From Lachnospiraceae bacterium UBA7179 (GTDB lineage Bacteria; Bacillota; Clostridia; Lachnospirales; Lachnospiraceae): a DNA stretch of 64,000 nt. The position numbers and the translations under genes were made by a program. The stretch is from the NCBI GenBank assembly GCA_002491195.1, contig DKVL01000107.1, positions 1 to 64,000 of the forward strand. The letters run 5' to 3'. Positions 32,653 through 41,114 of the stretch are shown here, one piece after another (positions within the stretch are counted from its first letter, which is position 1; every line of letters begins with the position of its first letter). Under the pieces are notes generated by a model. That model ran no database searches, was not told the origin of the DNA, and saw nothing but the letters and a program-made list of their open reading frames with translations.

Positions 32653-34218
32653 TTATTTCCTTAGTCCTTTCGGATAATGATTCTTCATGACCTGTCCTGC
32701 AAGTTTTCCCCAACCGATGCTGTAACCCTGACAGGTCATCAGATACCACCCTTTTTCTCCGCTGTGATTCAAAGTCATTCCGCCCAGATACGCCCTTGCA
32801 GTCTCGTCATCTCCAAGCTCCATTGACTGCTTCACGTCCTCCTTTTTCAGCGCCAGCGCCAATGCATGGGAAGGCTCAAACCGGTTTTTCTTGAGCGTGC
32901 CAAGATGCAGACCTGCACGCAGCACCTTGAGCCCCTGGATTGACGGCATATTTCGCGGCATCAGGAAAAGCTGGTCGCCAAATTTCAAGAAACCGTCCTC
33001 TGCTTTTTCCAGAAAATCAATCGTTAACGTCTCCTGCTGAAACTGCAGAAAGTCCTTTACTTCCTTTCCATGGATCCCTGTCTGCAATCCGTTTTGCAAA
33101 AAGCCCTGATACCCGTCTGACACTTCGCCCTGTTTTTGCAGCACAGCAAGATAATGCCCCTCCCCATGAACCAGGTGCGGAAACAGTCTGATCGTGTACT
33201 TTAATGCCTCTATAGGATCCATGCGGCCATTATCATCACGAACCTTACAGTTCTTACCCACACAGCTGCTTTCCTGTTCTACCAGACCTCTATTGCCTTG
33301 CGCATTACCGCACCCTGCCAAAGCACCGCTATCACAACACTTCCCATGCTCTGCCACAACGCTGCCCTTATCATATTCCGCACCATAAAATGCCCATTGG
33401 GGAACGCCCTCTGACATTCCGTCATATTTATGTACTGGCACGATTTGATATTCCGAATGGCGCTCCAAAAAACGCGCAACGCTCCCTTCGTTCTCTGCAG
33501 GCGCAAACGTACAAGTCGAGTACACCAGCCTTCCGCCCGGACGGAGCATCCGGTCTGCACAGTCAAGGATCTCATCCTGCCTGTCCGCACAGAGCTGGAC
33601 ATTCGCAAGACTCCACTCGCCGCACGCCTCCTCGTTCTTTCGGAACATTCCCTCGCCGGAACAGGGAGCATCCACCAGAATACGGTCGAAATATTCTCCA
33701 AATATTTCCGCCAAATGCTGTGGTGTCTCATTGGTGACAAGGGCATTTCGTATCCCCATACGCTCCACATTTTCAGAGAGAATCTTCGCCCGTACCGGAT
33801 GAATCTCATTGCACACGAGAAGCCCCTCATTCTGCATATAAGAAGCAATCTGCGTCGTTTTCCCCCCGGGTGCTGCGCACAGGTCGAGAATGCGCTCTCC
33901 CGGTTTTGCTTCCAGATAGGCAGCCGGCGCCATGGCACTCGGCTCCTGTATGTAATAAACACCCGCCTCATGAAGTGGATGCCTGCCAGGTGTTTCACTG
34001 GAATCATAATAAAAACCATTTTTCTCCCACGGAACAGATACTGCGTCCGAGCGCGAAAAAAACGGTGCCCTCCGCAGAAAATCGTCCGCTGTACCCTTCA
34101 GCACATTCACCCGAAGCGCCTGATATTTTTCTTCATCGTAACTACGCAGGAAAGCAGGATACGCTTCCCCAAGCATATCCTGCATTCTCGTCGTAAAATC
34201 CTGTGGTAATAAAATCAT
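32653..34218 (-). CDS. RsmF-type rRNA cytosine-C5 methyltransferase
   Basis: This protein has 521 residues from ATG 34218. The SAM-binding motif LCAAPGGKTTQIA, the DAPCSGEGMFRK motif and the catalytic TC loop STCTFAPAENEG mark the RsmB/RsmF (NOL1/NOP2) family of 5-methylcytosine rRNA enzymes. The C-terminal part, with KGWYLMTCQGYSIGWGK, matches the PUA-like and RsmF-specific tail. It methylates 16S rRNA near the decoding centre in relatives. The start is chosen because MILLPQDF is the usual opening, with GGAGG 11 nt upstream; ATG codons at 34227 and 34236 are less well placed. It forms an operon with the two MATE genes. Confidence 0.88.
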   Translation of the reverse strand: MILLPQDFTTRMQDMLGEAYPAFLRSYDEEKYQALRVNVLKGTADDFLRRAPFFSRSDAVSVPWEKNGFYYDSSETPGRHPLHEAGVYYIQEPSAMAPAAYLEAKPGERILDLCAAPGGKTTQIASYMQNEGLLVCNEIHPVRAKILSENVERMGIRNALVTNETPQHLAEIFGEYFDRILVDAPCSGEGMFRKNEEACGEWSLANVQLCADRQDEILDCADRMLRPGGRLVYSTCTFAPAENEGSVARFLERHSEYQIVPVHKYDGMSEGVPQWAFYGAEYDKGSVVAEHGKCCDSGALAGCGNAQGNRGLVEQESSCVGKNCKVRDDNGRMDPIEALKYTIRLFPHLVHGEGHYLAVLQKQGEVSDGYQGFLQNGLQTGIHGKEVKDFLQFQQETLTIDFLEKAEDGFLKFGDQLFLMPRNMPSIQGLKVLRAGLHLGTLKKNRFEPSHALALALKKEDVKQSMELGDDETARAYLGGMTLNHSGEKGWYLMTCQGYSIGWGKLAGQVMKNHYPKGLRK

Positions 34219-34293
34219 ACAATACATATCCTCCAAATGTGTAATCGATCAACCTTACCGAACTATTACACATCAAACCATGCAAAGCACTAC

Positions 34294-34464
34294 ACTGAAC
34301 TGTAACCAAATATTGTAACAGTTCCGCCTTCGGCTTCCTGTTACAAGCATCAAGCCATGCAAAAACCGCTTCGCGGTTGGCTTGATGCATCTCAACCACT
34401 ACGCATTCTTACGGACTTTGCAGCGTAGTGCAAAGTCCTAGGCTGAACTGTAACCAAATATTAC
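34294..34464. repeat. Palindromic repeat related to family B with flanking direct repeats
   Basis: Two direct copies of CTGAACTGTAACCAAATATT (34295-34314 and 34443-34462) flank a unit with nested inverted repeats: GTAACAG...CTGTTAC, CATCAAGCCATGCAAAAACC with its complement around GCTTCGC, and GGACTTTGCA...TGCAAAGTCC. The layout and the terminal GGACTT hairpin match the copy at 7990-8122. It lies upstream of the RsmF gene. Confidence 0.65.
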
Positions 34465-34483
34465 TAAAAACATCTCATTCTAC

Positions 34484-34512
34484 TTGACAAAACCGAATTT
34501 ATATGCTAATGT
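34484..34512 (+). promoter_or_regulatory. Orphan promoter-like sequence facing the toxin remnant
   Basis: TTGACA (34484-34489), 17 nt, TAATGT (34507-34512) on the plus strand. No gene follows; GAAGC near 34521 can pair with GCTTC just before seven T (34575-34581), so a short antisense RNA of about 60 nt is conceivable. The T-run is also coding sequence of the toxin on the other strand, so this may be chance. Confidence 0.35.
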
Positions 34513-34543
34513 GTAGAAAAGGAAGCGGTTTTGTACCATTTGG

Positions 34544-35063
34544 CTATGAAATAGTCTTGAGTGGGTTACCTGCTTCTTTTTTTATATCAACCAAATCATA
34601 GAGATACATCTTTCCTCCCAAAGTACAGTTAACCACCAGACATCCAGTATATACATTATACTGATTTGTCTTTTTCTCATTATCATAAATCGGCAGTGCA
34701 AACCGCGTCGTATAATAATACCATCCATTTCTGGCATCTGTGCTATGTTTCTCTTTATGATTTTCCCGAAATGTTTTATTTGTGGCAATTTCTATCAATT
34801 CCCTGCGCTGCATTGGCTTTCGCCTTAGCCCGTGCACCTTTTGACTTTCTTGTATATTTTGAACCTGCAAACTCATCCGGAAAGTTTGTTCCCAAATATA
34901 TTCTGTCCCCACTGTCTGTCACAACAGCATTTTCACCCACATACTGTTTCAAATAGAACTCGACTTCATCCCAATCAATATTTTGCTTATTTGCAAAGAG
35001 TATATCAGGAATCACAACCACTTTGCTGCCATCCCCATCCTGTATTACTTCTAATTTTTTCAT
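34544..35063 (-). pseudogene. Frameshifted phage-type nuclease toxin (PBECR-like)
   Basis: Two overlapping frames make one protein. Residues 1-90 come from the frame starting at 35063 (MKKLEVIQDGDGSKVVVIP, YLKQYVGENAVVTDSGD, SKYTRKSKGARAKAKANAAQG). The rest comes from the other frame ending at 34544 (ELIEIATNKTFRENHKEKH, DARNGWYYYTTRFALPIY, GKMYLYDLVDIKKE). The joined sequence resembles the barnase/EndoU/colicin/RelE-like nuclease domains found at the end of phage head proteins and as stand-alone toxins. The shift lies near 34798-34808 and could be a small deletion between short GAATT repeats. The break would inactivate the toxin. The family call is from memory of the motif pattern. Confidence 0.55.
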
Positions 35064-35120
35064 ATACCTGCTTCCTCTTTTGCCTGCATTATTACTAATT
35101 TCTATAGAGTATGTTTCATC

Positions 35121-36065
35121 TCACACAATTAATCCCTTGCTCTCGTCACATCCAAGAATGATATTGAGACATTGCACCGCCGCTCCTGACGCACCTTTTC
35201 CAAGGTTGTCAAAACGCGTGCTGACAAGCAGCCTGTCCTCATTTCCCGTCACATAGATCTCAATGCCATCCCAGCCGGAGCATGTATTTCCAGCTAAGAA
35301 TCCGTTATAGTCCGCTTCTTTGCCAAAAGGCATCACCTTGACAAACTGCTCTCCTTGAAAATATTCTGCAAACATCTCATGTACCTTCTCAGGCGTCGGC
35401 TTATCCTTGAGCAGATCCGTATAAAACTGCAGTGTGACCACCATGCCACTGTAGTAATCGCAGATTAAGGGAGAAAACAAAGGTGTCTTTTCAAGCCCCG
35501 TGATCTTCTGCATCTCCTTCAGATGCTTATGGTTCTGATTCAGCGCATACTCCCTCGGCGCGTCAAGTTCCTGATCCCGCCCGTCCGCCTCGTATACTGC
35601 GATCGTCTTCTTGCCTGCCCCACTGTAGCCCGACATCGCAAACGCCGCTACCGGATAATCCTTCGGAAGGATTCCCTCTGTGATCATCGGATATGCGATC
35701 GTGATAAAGCCTGTTGCATAACAGCCAGGAACTGCAATTCTCTTTCCCGTTCTGATTGCTTCTCTGTGCGCCTTGGAAAGCTCTGGATAACCATATGCCC
35801 AACCGGGTTCCGTGCGGTGCGCTGTCGATGTGTCAATGATGATCGTGTTGTCATTCCCGACCATCGCCACAGCCTCCCTCGCCGCCGCGTCAGGCAGGCA
35901 CAGGAATGTGATATCCGACGCGTTGATATATTTCCTGATCTCCTCCGGATCTTTCCTTAGCTCTGACGGAATCTTTAAAATCTCTATATCATCCCTTCCC
36001 TCAAAGCGCTCAAAGATGCGCAGCCCAGTCGTTCCCTCACTTCCATCGATAAATACTTTTTTCAT
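35121..36065 (-). CDS. argC: N-acetyl-gamma-glutamyl-phosphate reductase, type 2
   Basis: This 314-residue protein reduces N-acetylglutamyl phosphate to the semialdehyde with NADPH, the third step of arginine synthesis. MKKVFIDGSEGTTGLRI is the Rossmann start, DTSTAHR and the catalytic Cys115 in VPGCYATG are present, and SGYSGAGKK and TRFDNLGKGASGAA lie further on. It belongs to the short form (about 310 residues) rather than the 340-residue form. AGGAG stands 7 nt before the ATG. It is alone here, 26 kb away from argD and argB at the right edge, so arginine genes are split in this genome. Confidence 0.92.
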   Translation of the reverse strand: MKKVFIDGSEGTTGLRIFERFEGRDDIEILKIPSELRKDPEEIRKYINASDITFLCLPDAAAREAVAMVGNDNTIIIDTSTAHRTEPGWAYGYPELSKAHREAIRTGKRIAVPGCYATGFITIAYPMITEGILPKDYPVAAFAMSGYSGAGKKTIAVYEADGRDQELDAPREYALNQNHKHLKEMQKITGLEKTPLFSPLICDYYSGMVVTLQFYTDLLKDKPTPEKVHEMFAEYFQGEQFVKVMPFGKEADYNGFLAGNTCSGWDGIEIYVTGNEDRLLVSTRFDNLGKGASGAAVQCLNIILGCDESKGLIV

Positions 36066-36167
36066 TTGGATTCTCCTCTGTCATTCTATTCAATATACCT
36101 ATCATAAAGCGATTGCGGGGAAAAGTCAAATACATCTAAAAAAACTGCCTGTCGTTCTGTCCGGTAA

Positions 36168-36193
36168 CACTCATTTTCCTACAGTTCCTTACC
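36168..36193. repeat. End fragment of a family A repeat
   Basis: ACTCATTTTCCTACAGTTCC followed by TTACC matches the right end of the element at 37-203. No left partner is present nearby, so this is a solitary remnant. Confidence 0.5.
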
Positions 36194-36237
36194 AGACATG
36201 ACCAACAGACAGATCAAACAACAATTTGTATTTATTT

Positions 36238-37071
36238 TTACAGATAAATAATATTCTCCGGCGGAATTTGCTTCGGTTTGCTATGGGCCTGATCAAACGC
36301 CTGCTGCTCTTCCTCTGCCTGTTCAAAGTCATAAACCGTTTTTCCATACACCCATTCCAGAAACGTATCAAAATCCTGAAACCAGAAATCGCCCATCACG
36401 CTTTCATCCTCAAATTCTTCTCTTGATTCCGCATCCCACGCATTGTTCATCTCATGATCCCAGCTCTGTACTTCGCCCGTCTCACAATCGAGGAGCACTA
36501 GGTCGCCATTGTCAAGATTCCCAAGATGCATCCTTCCAATCTTCTCAAAATATCCAAGTGAAAATGGTTCGCTGGGATTGTTGATACCGAAGAAATCAAT
36601 CTGTACATCTCCGATCAGATCTTCATCCTGTTCCAGCTCATCATCGCTGTAGTCAATATATTTCCCTGTGGACTTATCATAGCGCCCCTGATAACCATAA
36701 TCTTCTGAGACAATATACTTCGGATAAAAACGCTCCTGCAGAACGGTATAGCCCTGCAGATACTCGCAGAACATCCGGGGCAGTGTAACATTGTTTTCCC
36801 GTTCAAAGGCTGCAATCTGCTCATCTGTCACTTCGGATTCCAGTATTTTCCACCTCAGAGTATGGTTATGCTTTTCATCCAATTCAAATACCTGATGATC
36901 CGTTAGATATTCCGGAACCTCCGCTTCTGTCAAGTCCTTATTTCCCAGTATGTACAGACGGTTCACCCTGTCCCCGCCCCCTGATGCACGTCTTACATTT
37001 TTGATATAAACATTCTGGGGATTCTCTTTCAGATAATCCTCATACAATTTTAATAACTGCGCTTTCTGCAT
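36238..37071 (-). CDS. SMI1/KNR4 (SUKH) family protein, copy 2
   Basis: This 277-residue acidic protein has the SUKH signature ESEVTDEQIAAFERENNVTLP, then MFCEYLQGY, and later VLLDCETGEVQSWDHE and FDTFLEWVYGKTVYDF. SUKH proteins are a major immunity-protein superfamily that neutralise polymorphic or contact-dependent toxins, although some have other roles. It lies 23 bases after a paralogue with the same layout. No intact toxin is adjacent; a broken nuclease toxin lies 1.2 kb downstream. Confidence 0.8.
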   Translation of the reverse strand: MQKAQLLKLYEDYLKENPQNVYIKNVRRASGGGDRVNRLYILGNKDLTEAEVPEYLTDHQVFELDEKHNHTLRWKILESEVTDEQIAAFERENNVTLPRMFCEYLQGYTVLQERFYPKYIVSEDYGYQGRYDKSTGKYIDYSDDELEQDEDLIGDVQIDFFGINNPSEPFSLGYFEKIGRMHLGNLDNGDLVLLDCETGEVQSWDHEMNNAWDAESREEFEDESVMGDFWFQDFDTFLEWVYGKTVYDFEQAEEEQQAFDQAHSKPKQIPPENIIYL

Positions 37072-37094
37072 ACCAATCCTTCCTTTCCGAACTT

Positions 37095-37925
37095 CTATTC
37101 ACCCTGATGATACGACTGATAAAATTCTTCCCGCTCTTCTAATCCCTTTTTAAAATCATAGACCGTGATTCCATACAGCCATTTCAGAAAAGCATCGAAG
37201 TCCTTAAACCAGAAATACCCCATCTCGCTCTCTTCCTCAAATTCCTCCTTCGACTCCGCCTCTAAAGCAATCTCATCATGCTGCCAGCTTTGTACCTCTC
37301 CCGTCTCACAGTCAAGAAACAGCCATTCCTCCCTGTTGATAACGCCAAGATGAATCAGTCCAATGCTTTCTACAAGATCCGCCGACTCCCATCCCTCATC
37401 AGTATAGTGCTGTAACCCATTGGGATTACAGATGCCATAAAAATCTACCAGAACATTTGCTACCAAACCCTGTTCCATCTCCTTATCGGTAAGAACTCTA
37501 TGCGCATCCCTTTCTTCATCATAAGATATCCTCAAAAACTCCTCAAACGCCACACACTTTGGTGCAAACCGCCATTGCAGAAAAGAATATCCCAGTATAA
37601 ACGCGCGAAACTGCTCTGGCAGCGTTATATCATTTTCCTGTTCAAAGATCTCGATCTGTTCTTCTGTCACATCAGACTCAAGTATCTTCCATTTCAGTTC
37701 ATGGTTGTATTTCTCATCCAATCGATACAATTGCTCTGTTGTCAGATGTCTTGGAAGGTTTTCATCTCTTAAAATCTGATTGCCCTGTATCTGTGCACTG
37801 TCTATCAGTTCATAGCTGCTCTCATCTCTGCCCCTCTCGTCAAAATTGAGATTTCTAACATACTCCTTTTCAGGATTTTGTTGTAGATAGTCTTCATATA
37901 ACTTCAATAAGCTCTGTTTTGTCAT
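37095..37925 (-). CDS. SMI1/KNR4 (SUKH) family protein, copy 1
   Basis: This 276-residue protein is clearly paralogous to the next gene: both open with LLKLYEDYL, share HNHxLxWKILESxVTxEQIxxFExEN, GEVQSW, and end with FLxWxYGxTVYDF. The middle and the tail differ, as expected for immunity proteins that diverged toward different toxins. AAGGG stands 6 nt before the ATG. The pair forms a two-gene operon. Confidence 0.8.
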   Translation of the reverse strand: MTKQSLLKLYEDYLQQNPEKEYVRNLNFDERGRDESSYELIDSAQIQGNQILRDENLPRHLTTEQLYRLDEKYNHELKWKILESDVTEEQIEIFEQENDITLPEQFRAFILGYSFLQWRFAPKCVAFEEFLRISYDEERDAHRVLTDKEMEQGLVANVLVDFYGICNPNGLQHYTDEGWESADLVESIGLIHLGVINREEWLFLDCETGEVQSWQHDEIALEAESKEEFEEESEMGYFWFKDFDAFLKWLYGITVYDFKKGLEEREEFYQSYHQGE

Positions 37926-38060
37926 GCCTGTCCCTTTCCCGGCTGTGCCGAATCCTTCTCATGGTTGCCTGTACCAATTTCCCTGATCTGTATCAGACAG
38001 ATTTTCATCGATTGATTTATAACTGCCCTATTTTTAATTTTATCATTTTTTCCAGTTAAA

Positions 38061-38107
38061 ACTTATGACGTTTTTTGAAAAAAATAATTTCATAAAACGT
38101 CATAAGT
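38061..38107. repeat. Perfect 14-bp inverted repeat
   Basis: ACTTATGACGTTTT (38061-38074) and AAAACGTCATAAGT (38094-38107) are exact complements across an A-rich 19-nt loop. It lies between the SUKH operon and the truncated winged-helix gene, 15 bases past the end of the latter. It may be a weak terminator or a scar of an inserted element. Confidence 0.6.
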
Positions 38108-38122
38108 ATCGATCAACAACCA

Positions 38123-38467
38123 TTATCCATCTGATTTCAAAAGATATTTCGTTCCGCGATTCTTCCCGTCTGATTGAATCAATCCCATATTGCAAAACTT
38201 TGTCAGATAACGCCTCGTCGTTGACTCTGCCATACCGGTGATCTCTGACATAGTCTTCGTTGTCACAAAATCAGCAGTTTCAAAAGCCTGGAATAATAAG
38301 CGGTAAAACATTTTTTCCTTATCGCTCACTTTATCGCTCATTTTATCGCTCATTTCAAAATCAGATGCAAATCCTTTCCGCATATAGATCGTTGTCTCCA
38401 AATAAGTTCGATCTTCATCCATCTCAAATAACGGTTCTGCAGAACCGTTATTCTGAATATACCGCGG
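38123..38467 (-). pseudogene. C-terminal remnant of an AlbA/RecG-like winged-helix protein
   Basis: The open frame reads from RYIQNNGSAEPLFEMDEDRT through YLETTIYMRKGF to a repetitive MSDKMSDKVSDKEKM linker and a winged helix (MSEITGMAESTTRRYLTKFCNMGLIQSD). This is the typical tail of the ATP-binding AlbA_2 / RecG-related putative DNA-binding proteins, normally about 450 residues. The front three quarters are missing, and the frame is closed upstream by a TAG near 38477. An adjoining out-of-frame stretch (ILLETVIRYRR) may be a further scrap. It is a gene fragment. Confidence 0.6.
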
Positions 38468-38543
38468 CGATATCTAATTACAGTTTCCAGCAATATCTTT
38501 TTCCTGCCCACAAATCGACTCATAATCATGCCAATAACACCTA

Positions 38544-39746
38544 TTATTCTCTCTTTGCCAGAAAATTCCAGATCACTACAAATCCAATCAGCACACCCCC
38601 GATTCCCACAAAACTTATCGTGAGCCCCCACTGATCTGCAAACACGCCGACAGCAGGAAACAACAAAATCATTCCAATCGAAAAGAACATACTGTTCACA
38701 GAGATCAGTGTCGCCCGCTGTTCCGATGGAATCAGACTGTTCAGCTGCTGCGACTGCACCGGATACAGGACAGAATTGAAAAAATTAGCTGTGATCAAAG
38801 CTGCGATCGACACCAACACATTGCGCAATCCATATCCCAGAAAGGCCGCGGCGATCACAAGTGCGCCGACCACTGCAATCTTCTCTCCAAACTTTGCAAA
38901 CAGCCGCTCGCTCAACATGGCTCCAACGCAGGACACACCTCCCACCACCAGCATGATCAGGCTGATCTGAACCTTATTGTAGCCCAACTCATAATAGTAT
39001 TGTTGACTATAGAAAAACAACAATGTCTGTACCGCGAACACGACAGAGTAATATACAATAATCTTTAAAATACGCTGGTCTGACCTCAAAATCTGAAAAC
39101 ACGTCTCGAAATGAGAGCACACCACTTCCTTAACTGATTTTCTGCCGCCTTCTTCACTGGCATACGGGGCCTCTGTCATCAGCACAACCGGAATCAACGC
39201 GAGTACCGCAATCACCACACACGCACTGTAGCACCAGAAATAAGAAAACTCTGCGAGAATGCCGCCCGCAACGGTAGCGATCCCCTGCGACACTTCTATG
39301 ACCACATTCAGCCTGCCGCACACACGCATATACTGCGCCTCCTGCCCGGCATATTTCATGCTGTCATATACAAGCGCTTCCTCCGAACCGGAATTGAGGT
39401 TGTTCCCCAGTGCCTGAATCACAAAACTCAACACGAAAAACCAAAAACTCCTGGCAAAAAGCATTATAATACAAGATACTGCAATGCATATCTTACTGAA
39501 AACCATACTCTTCTTCCGGCCAAGCAGATCCGCCACCGCACCGGAAGGAATCTCAAACACGATACTCGTCGCGTGGTAGATTCCTTCCACAAGACCGATC
39601 TGCGCAAGATTTAACCCGCAATACGCAAGGTAGAGCACCCATATGGAGCTCTGCATATTCAGGTTTGTCACGAATGTGCTGATGTAATCTAAAGCGATGT
39701 TTCGCCTTAATTTGTCTGTTATATTGTTCCCTATTTTATTTACCAT
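38544..39746 (-). CDS. MFS efflux transporter behind an attenuator leader
   Basis: This 400-residue protein has about twelve membrane segments and MFS loop motifs (YHATSIVFEIPSGAVADLLGRKKSM, AIGMILLFPAVGVFADQWG). It resembles drug-efflux members such as macrolide- or tetracycline-type pumps, but substrate is not determined. The start at 39746 follows AGAGGG by 7 nt. A longer frame from 39824 lies in the leader and is less likely. It is preceded by a strong promoter, a 37-codon leader peptide and two terminator-like stems, so expression is probably induced when ribosomes stall. Confidence 0.8.
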   Translation of the reverse strand: MVNKIGNNITDKLRRNIALDYISTFVTNLNMQSSIWVLYLAYCGLNLAQIGLVEGIYHATSIVFEIPSGAVADLLGRKKSMVFSKICIAVSCIIMLFARSFWFFVLSFVIQALGNNLNSGSEEALVYDSMKYAGQEAQYMRVCGRLNVVIEVSQGIATVAGGILAEFSYFWCYSACVVIAVLALIPVVLMTEAPYASEEGGRKSVKEVVCSHFETCFQILRSDQRILKIIVYYSVVFAVQTLLFFYSQQYYYELGYNKVQISLIMLVVGGVSCVGAMLSERLFAKFGEKIAVVGALVIAAAFLGYGLRNVLVSIAALITANFFNSVLYPVQSQQLNSLIPSEQRATLISVNSMFFSIGMILLFPAVGVFADQWGLTISFVGIGGVLIGFVVIWNFLAKRE

Positions 39747-39792
39747 CTGTAATCCCTCTCTTTTTCCGACCACCAGTACAACTCTTTGCATA

Positions 39793-39994
39793 ATAAAAAC
39801 AGCCTGGCCGTGTCTTCTGGTCAAACTGTTTGGGAATTACTGCGGTATTTTACGTGTCTTTATCAATAAGCTAAAACTTATCCAAGAACGAAAAAAGGGC
39901 GCAGTAATCCCGTAAACGCAAATTTCTGCACGTTTTTGACATTGAACTGCTGCTGCAAACCGGCGTGTAGCCTAACCCGTTCATACTGCGCCCT
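39793..39994 (-). promoter_or_regulatory. Ribosome-mediated attenuator with leader peptide and two terminators
   Basis: In the minus-strand leader, AGGGCGCAGTA (39984-39994, at the leader start codon) pairs exactly with TACTGCGCCCT (39896-39906), followed by TTTTTT: terminator 1. GGGATTACTGC (39901-39911) can instead pair with GCAGTAATTCCC (39832-39843), giving an alternative fold. CAGTTTGACC (39819-39828) and GGCCAGGCTG (39800-39809, with G-U pairs) form a second stem before TTTTTATTA: terminator 2. Position of the ribosome on the leader peptide would choose between the folds. Confidence 0.65.
39871..39984 (-). CDS. Leader peptide of the MFS efflux gene, 37 aa
   Basis: The frame begins MNGLGYTPVCSSSS and ends LFSFLDKF, with GGGGGAGG placed 7 nt before the ATG, one of the best ribosome sites in the window. 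Its first codons lie in the 5' arm of terminator 1 and its C-terminal codons cover the 3' arm and T-run. The peptide is rich in Ser, Cys and Arg. A role as a sensor of slowed translation, as for antibiotic-inducible resistance genes, is inferred from the layout. Confidence 0.6.
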   Translation of the reverse strand: MNGLGYTPVCSSSSMSKTCRNLRLRDYCALFSFLDKF

Positions 39995-40016
39995 CCCCCT
40001 TTCCAAAATTAAATTT

Positions 40017-40044
40017 ATTTTACCACAATCTCAATATTTGTCAA
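40017..40044 (-). promoter_or_regulatory. Promoter of the leader-MFS transcript
   Basis: On the minus strand TTGACA (40039-40044), 16 nt, TAAAAT (40017-40022). The -35 overlaps the stop codon of the upstream anti-sigma gene. The ribosome site of the leader peptide follows about 20 bases later. Confidence 0.7.
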
Positions 40045-41114
40045 TCCCCCTGCACGCGGAATGTGACATTCCAGTCCCCTTTTATGAGTTCGCCCGCATC
40101 ATGGAAAATACCGTACATGGAATACGCTGCAATATCGTCGATATCCTCGATATACCAGAATTCATAAACCTGATAACTGGTATCCCCGACCGTCTCATGC
40201 CAGCTCACGCTGTGGTCTGGATAGCGCTCTTCCCCGGCAGCATTTTTCAGAAACAGTTCAACATGCCTGTCAGAACTCCAATTGTCGCCCATACAGATCT
40301 GGACGCGCAGCACCCCATCCATGTATGCAATACCCGTCAGCGTAAAGTCATCCGCTGCACAATCCGCAATACGCATCATATCCAGAACGTGCGCATCCGG
40401 TATACCTTCCCCTGCACCAGAACCGTCCATCAAGAAATCTGGCAGCATCTCATCCCGCAGGAGACCGCCGCTGCCGCTCAATGTCACCAGCTTTGTCTTT
40501 GCTGTATAGACCGTTCCTGACAGATCAACACCCCTTTCCTCCTGCCTTTTGTCACACAGAATAGAATGTACTGAAAACTGAAACTTGTCTCCCTGATACA
40601 CCTTGTCGGATTGGACATTCACCTGAAAATACGCTTTGTCGTCTGCCGCATCATAGGTCAGGAACTGACACCCTCCAACAATACTGTCATTTGTGTAATC
40701 AGACAGCCTGTAACTGTCAAACAGATCCATCTCGCCGCGCACCAGATCCTGTGTGCTGCCCGCCGCATCCTGCAGGGAAAGAATGATCTTGGCCTCGTTT
40801 CCCTCCAAGTTGATGGCCTCCACCTGCATCGTGATCCCCTGGCTGGTGCTGCTCTCCTCAATCGGGACAAGTCGGTCCGCCAACGCCGGGGAAATGTACT
40901 CCACGATCTTATAAAATACCGGAATATGCGCCGCGCAGACTGGCACTGCCATCACCAGACACAGGACTACAGCTGCAGCAGTGAGTGATACCCGCACAAA
41001 TTGATTTTTAACTGCCCCTCTGCTGCCAGATACTGCCTTGCTGATCGTGTCCGATACGAGCTCCTGTGACGGTGTGACGGTGCTATATGCTTTTTGATAC
41101 CTCTCCTCAAACAT
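40041..41114 (-). CDS. DUF4179-type anti-sigma factor
   Basis: This 357-residue protein has a short cytoplasmic front of about 45 residues, one membrane helix (LTAAAVVLCLVMAVPVCAA), then an extracytoplasmic domain with the DUF4179 pattern (QGITMQVEAINLEGNEAKIILSL). It overlaps the ECF sigma gene by eight bases and is its likely inhibitor. It is related to the protein at 24472-25704 in layout but not close in sequence. Confidence 0.78.
   Translation of the reverse strand: MFEERYQKAYSTVTPSQELVSDTISKAVSGSRGAVKNQFVRVSLTAAAVVLCLVMAVPVCAAHIPVFYKIVEYISPALADRLVPIEESSTSQGITMQVEAINLEGNEAKIILSLQDAAGSTQDLVRGEMDLFDSYRLSDYTNDSIVGGCQFLTYDAADDKAYFQVNVQSDKVYQGDKFQFSVHSILCDKRQEERGVDLSGTVYTAKTKLVTLSGSGGLLRDEMLPDFLMDGSGAGEGIPDAHVLDMMRIADCAADDFTLTGIAYMDGVLRVQICMGDNWSSDRHVELFLKNAAGEERYPDHSVSWHETVGDTSYQVYEFWYIEDIDDIAAYSMYGIFHDAGELIKGDWNVTFRVQGD

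Noticed and set aside
34142..34399. 85-codon frame across the 34.3-kb repeat
   Set aside because: It is composed of repeat sequence and the start of the RsmF gene in another frame.
34520..34582. Definite small RNA gene
   Set aside because: A promoter-like box and a T-run are present, but the T-run is coding sequence on the other strand and the stem is short. Kept only as a weak lead.
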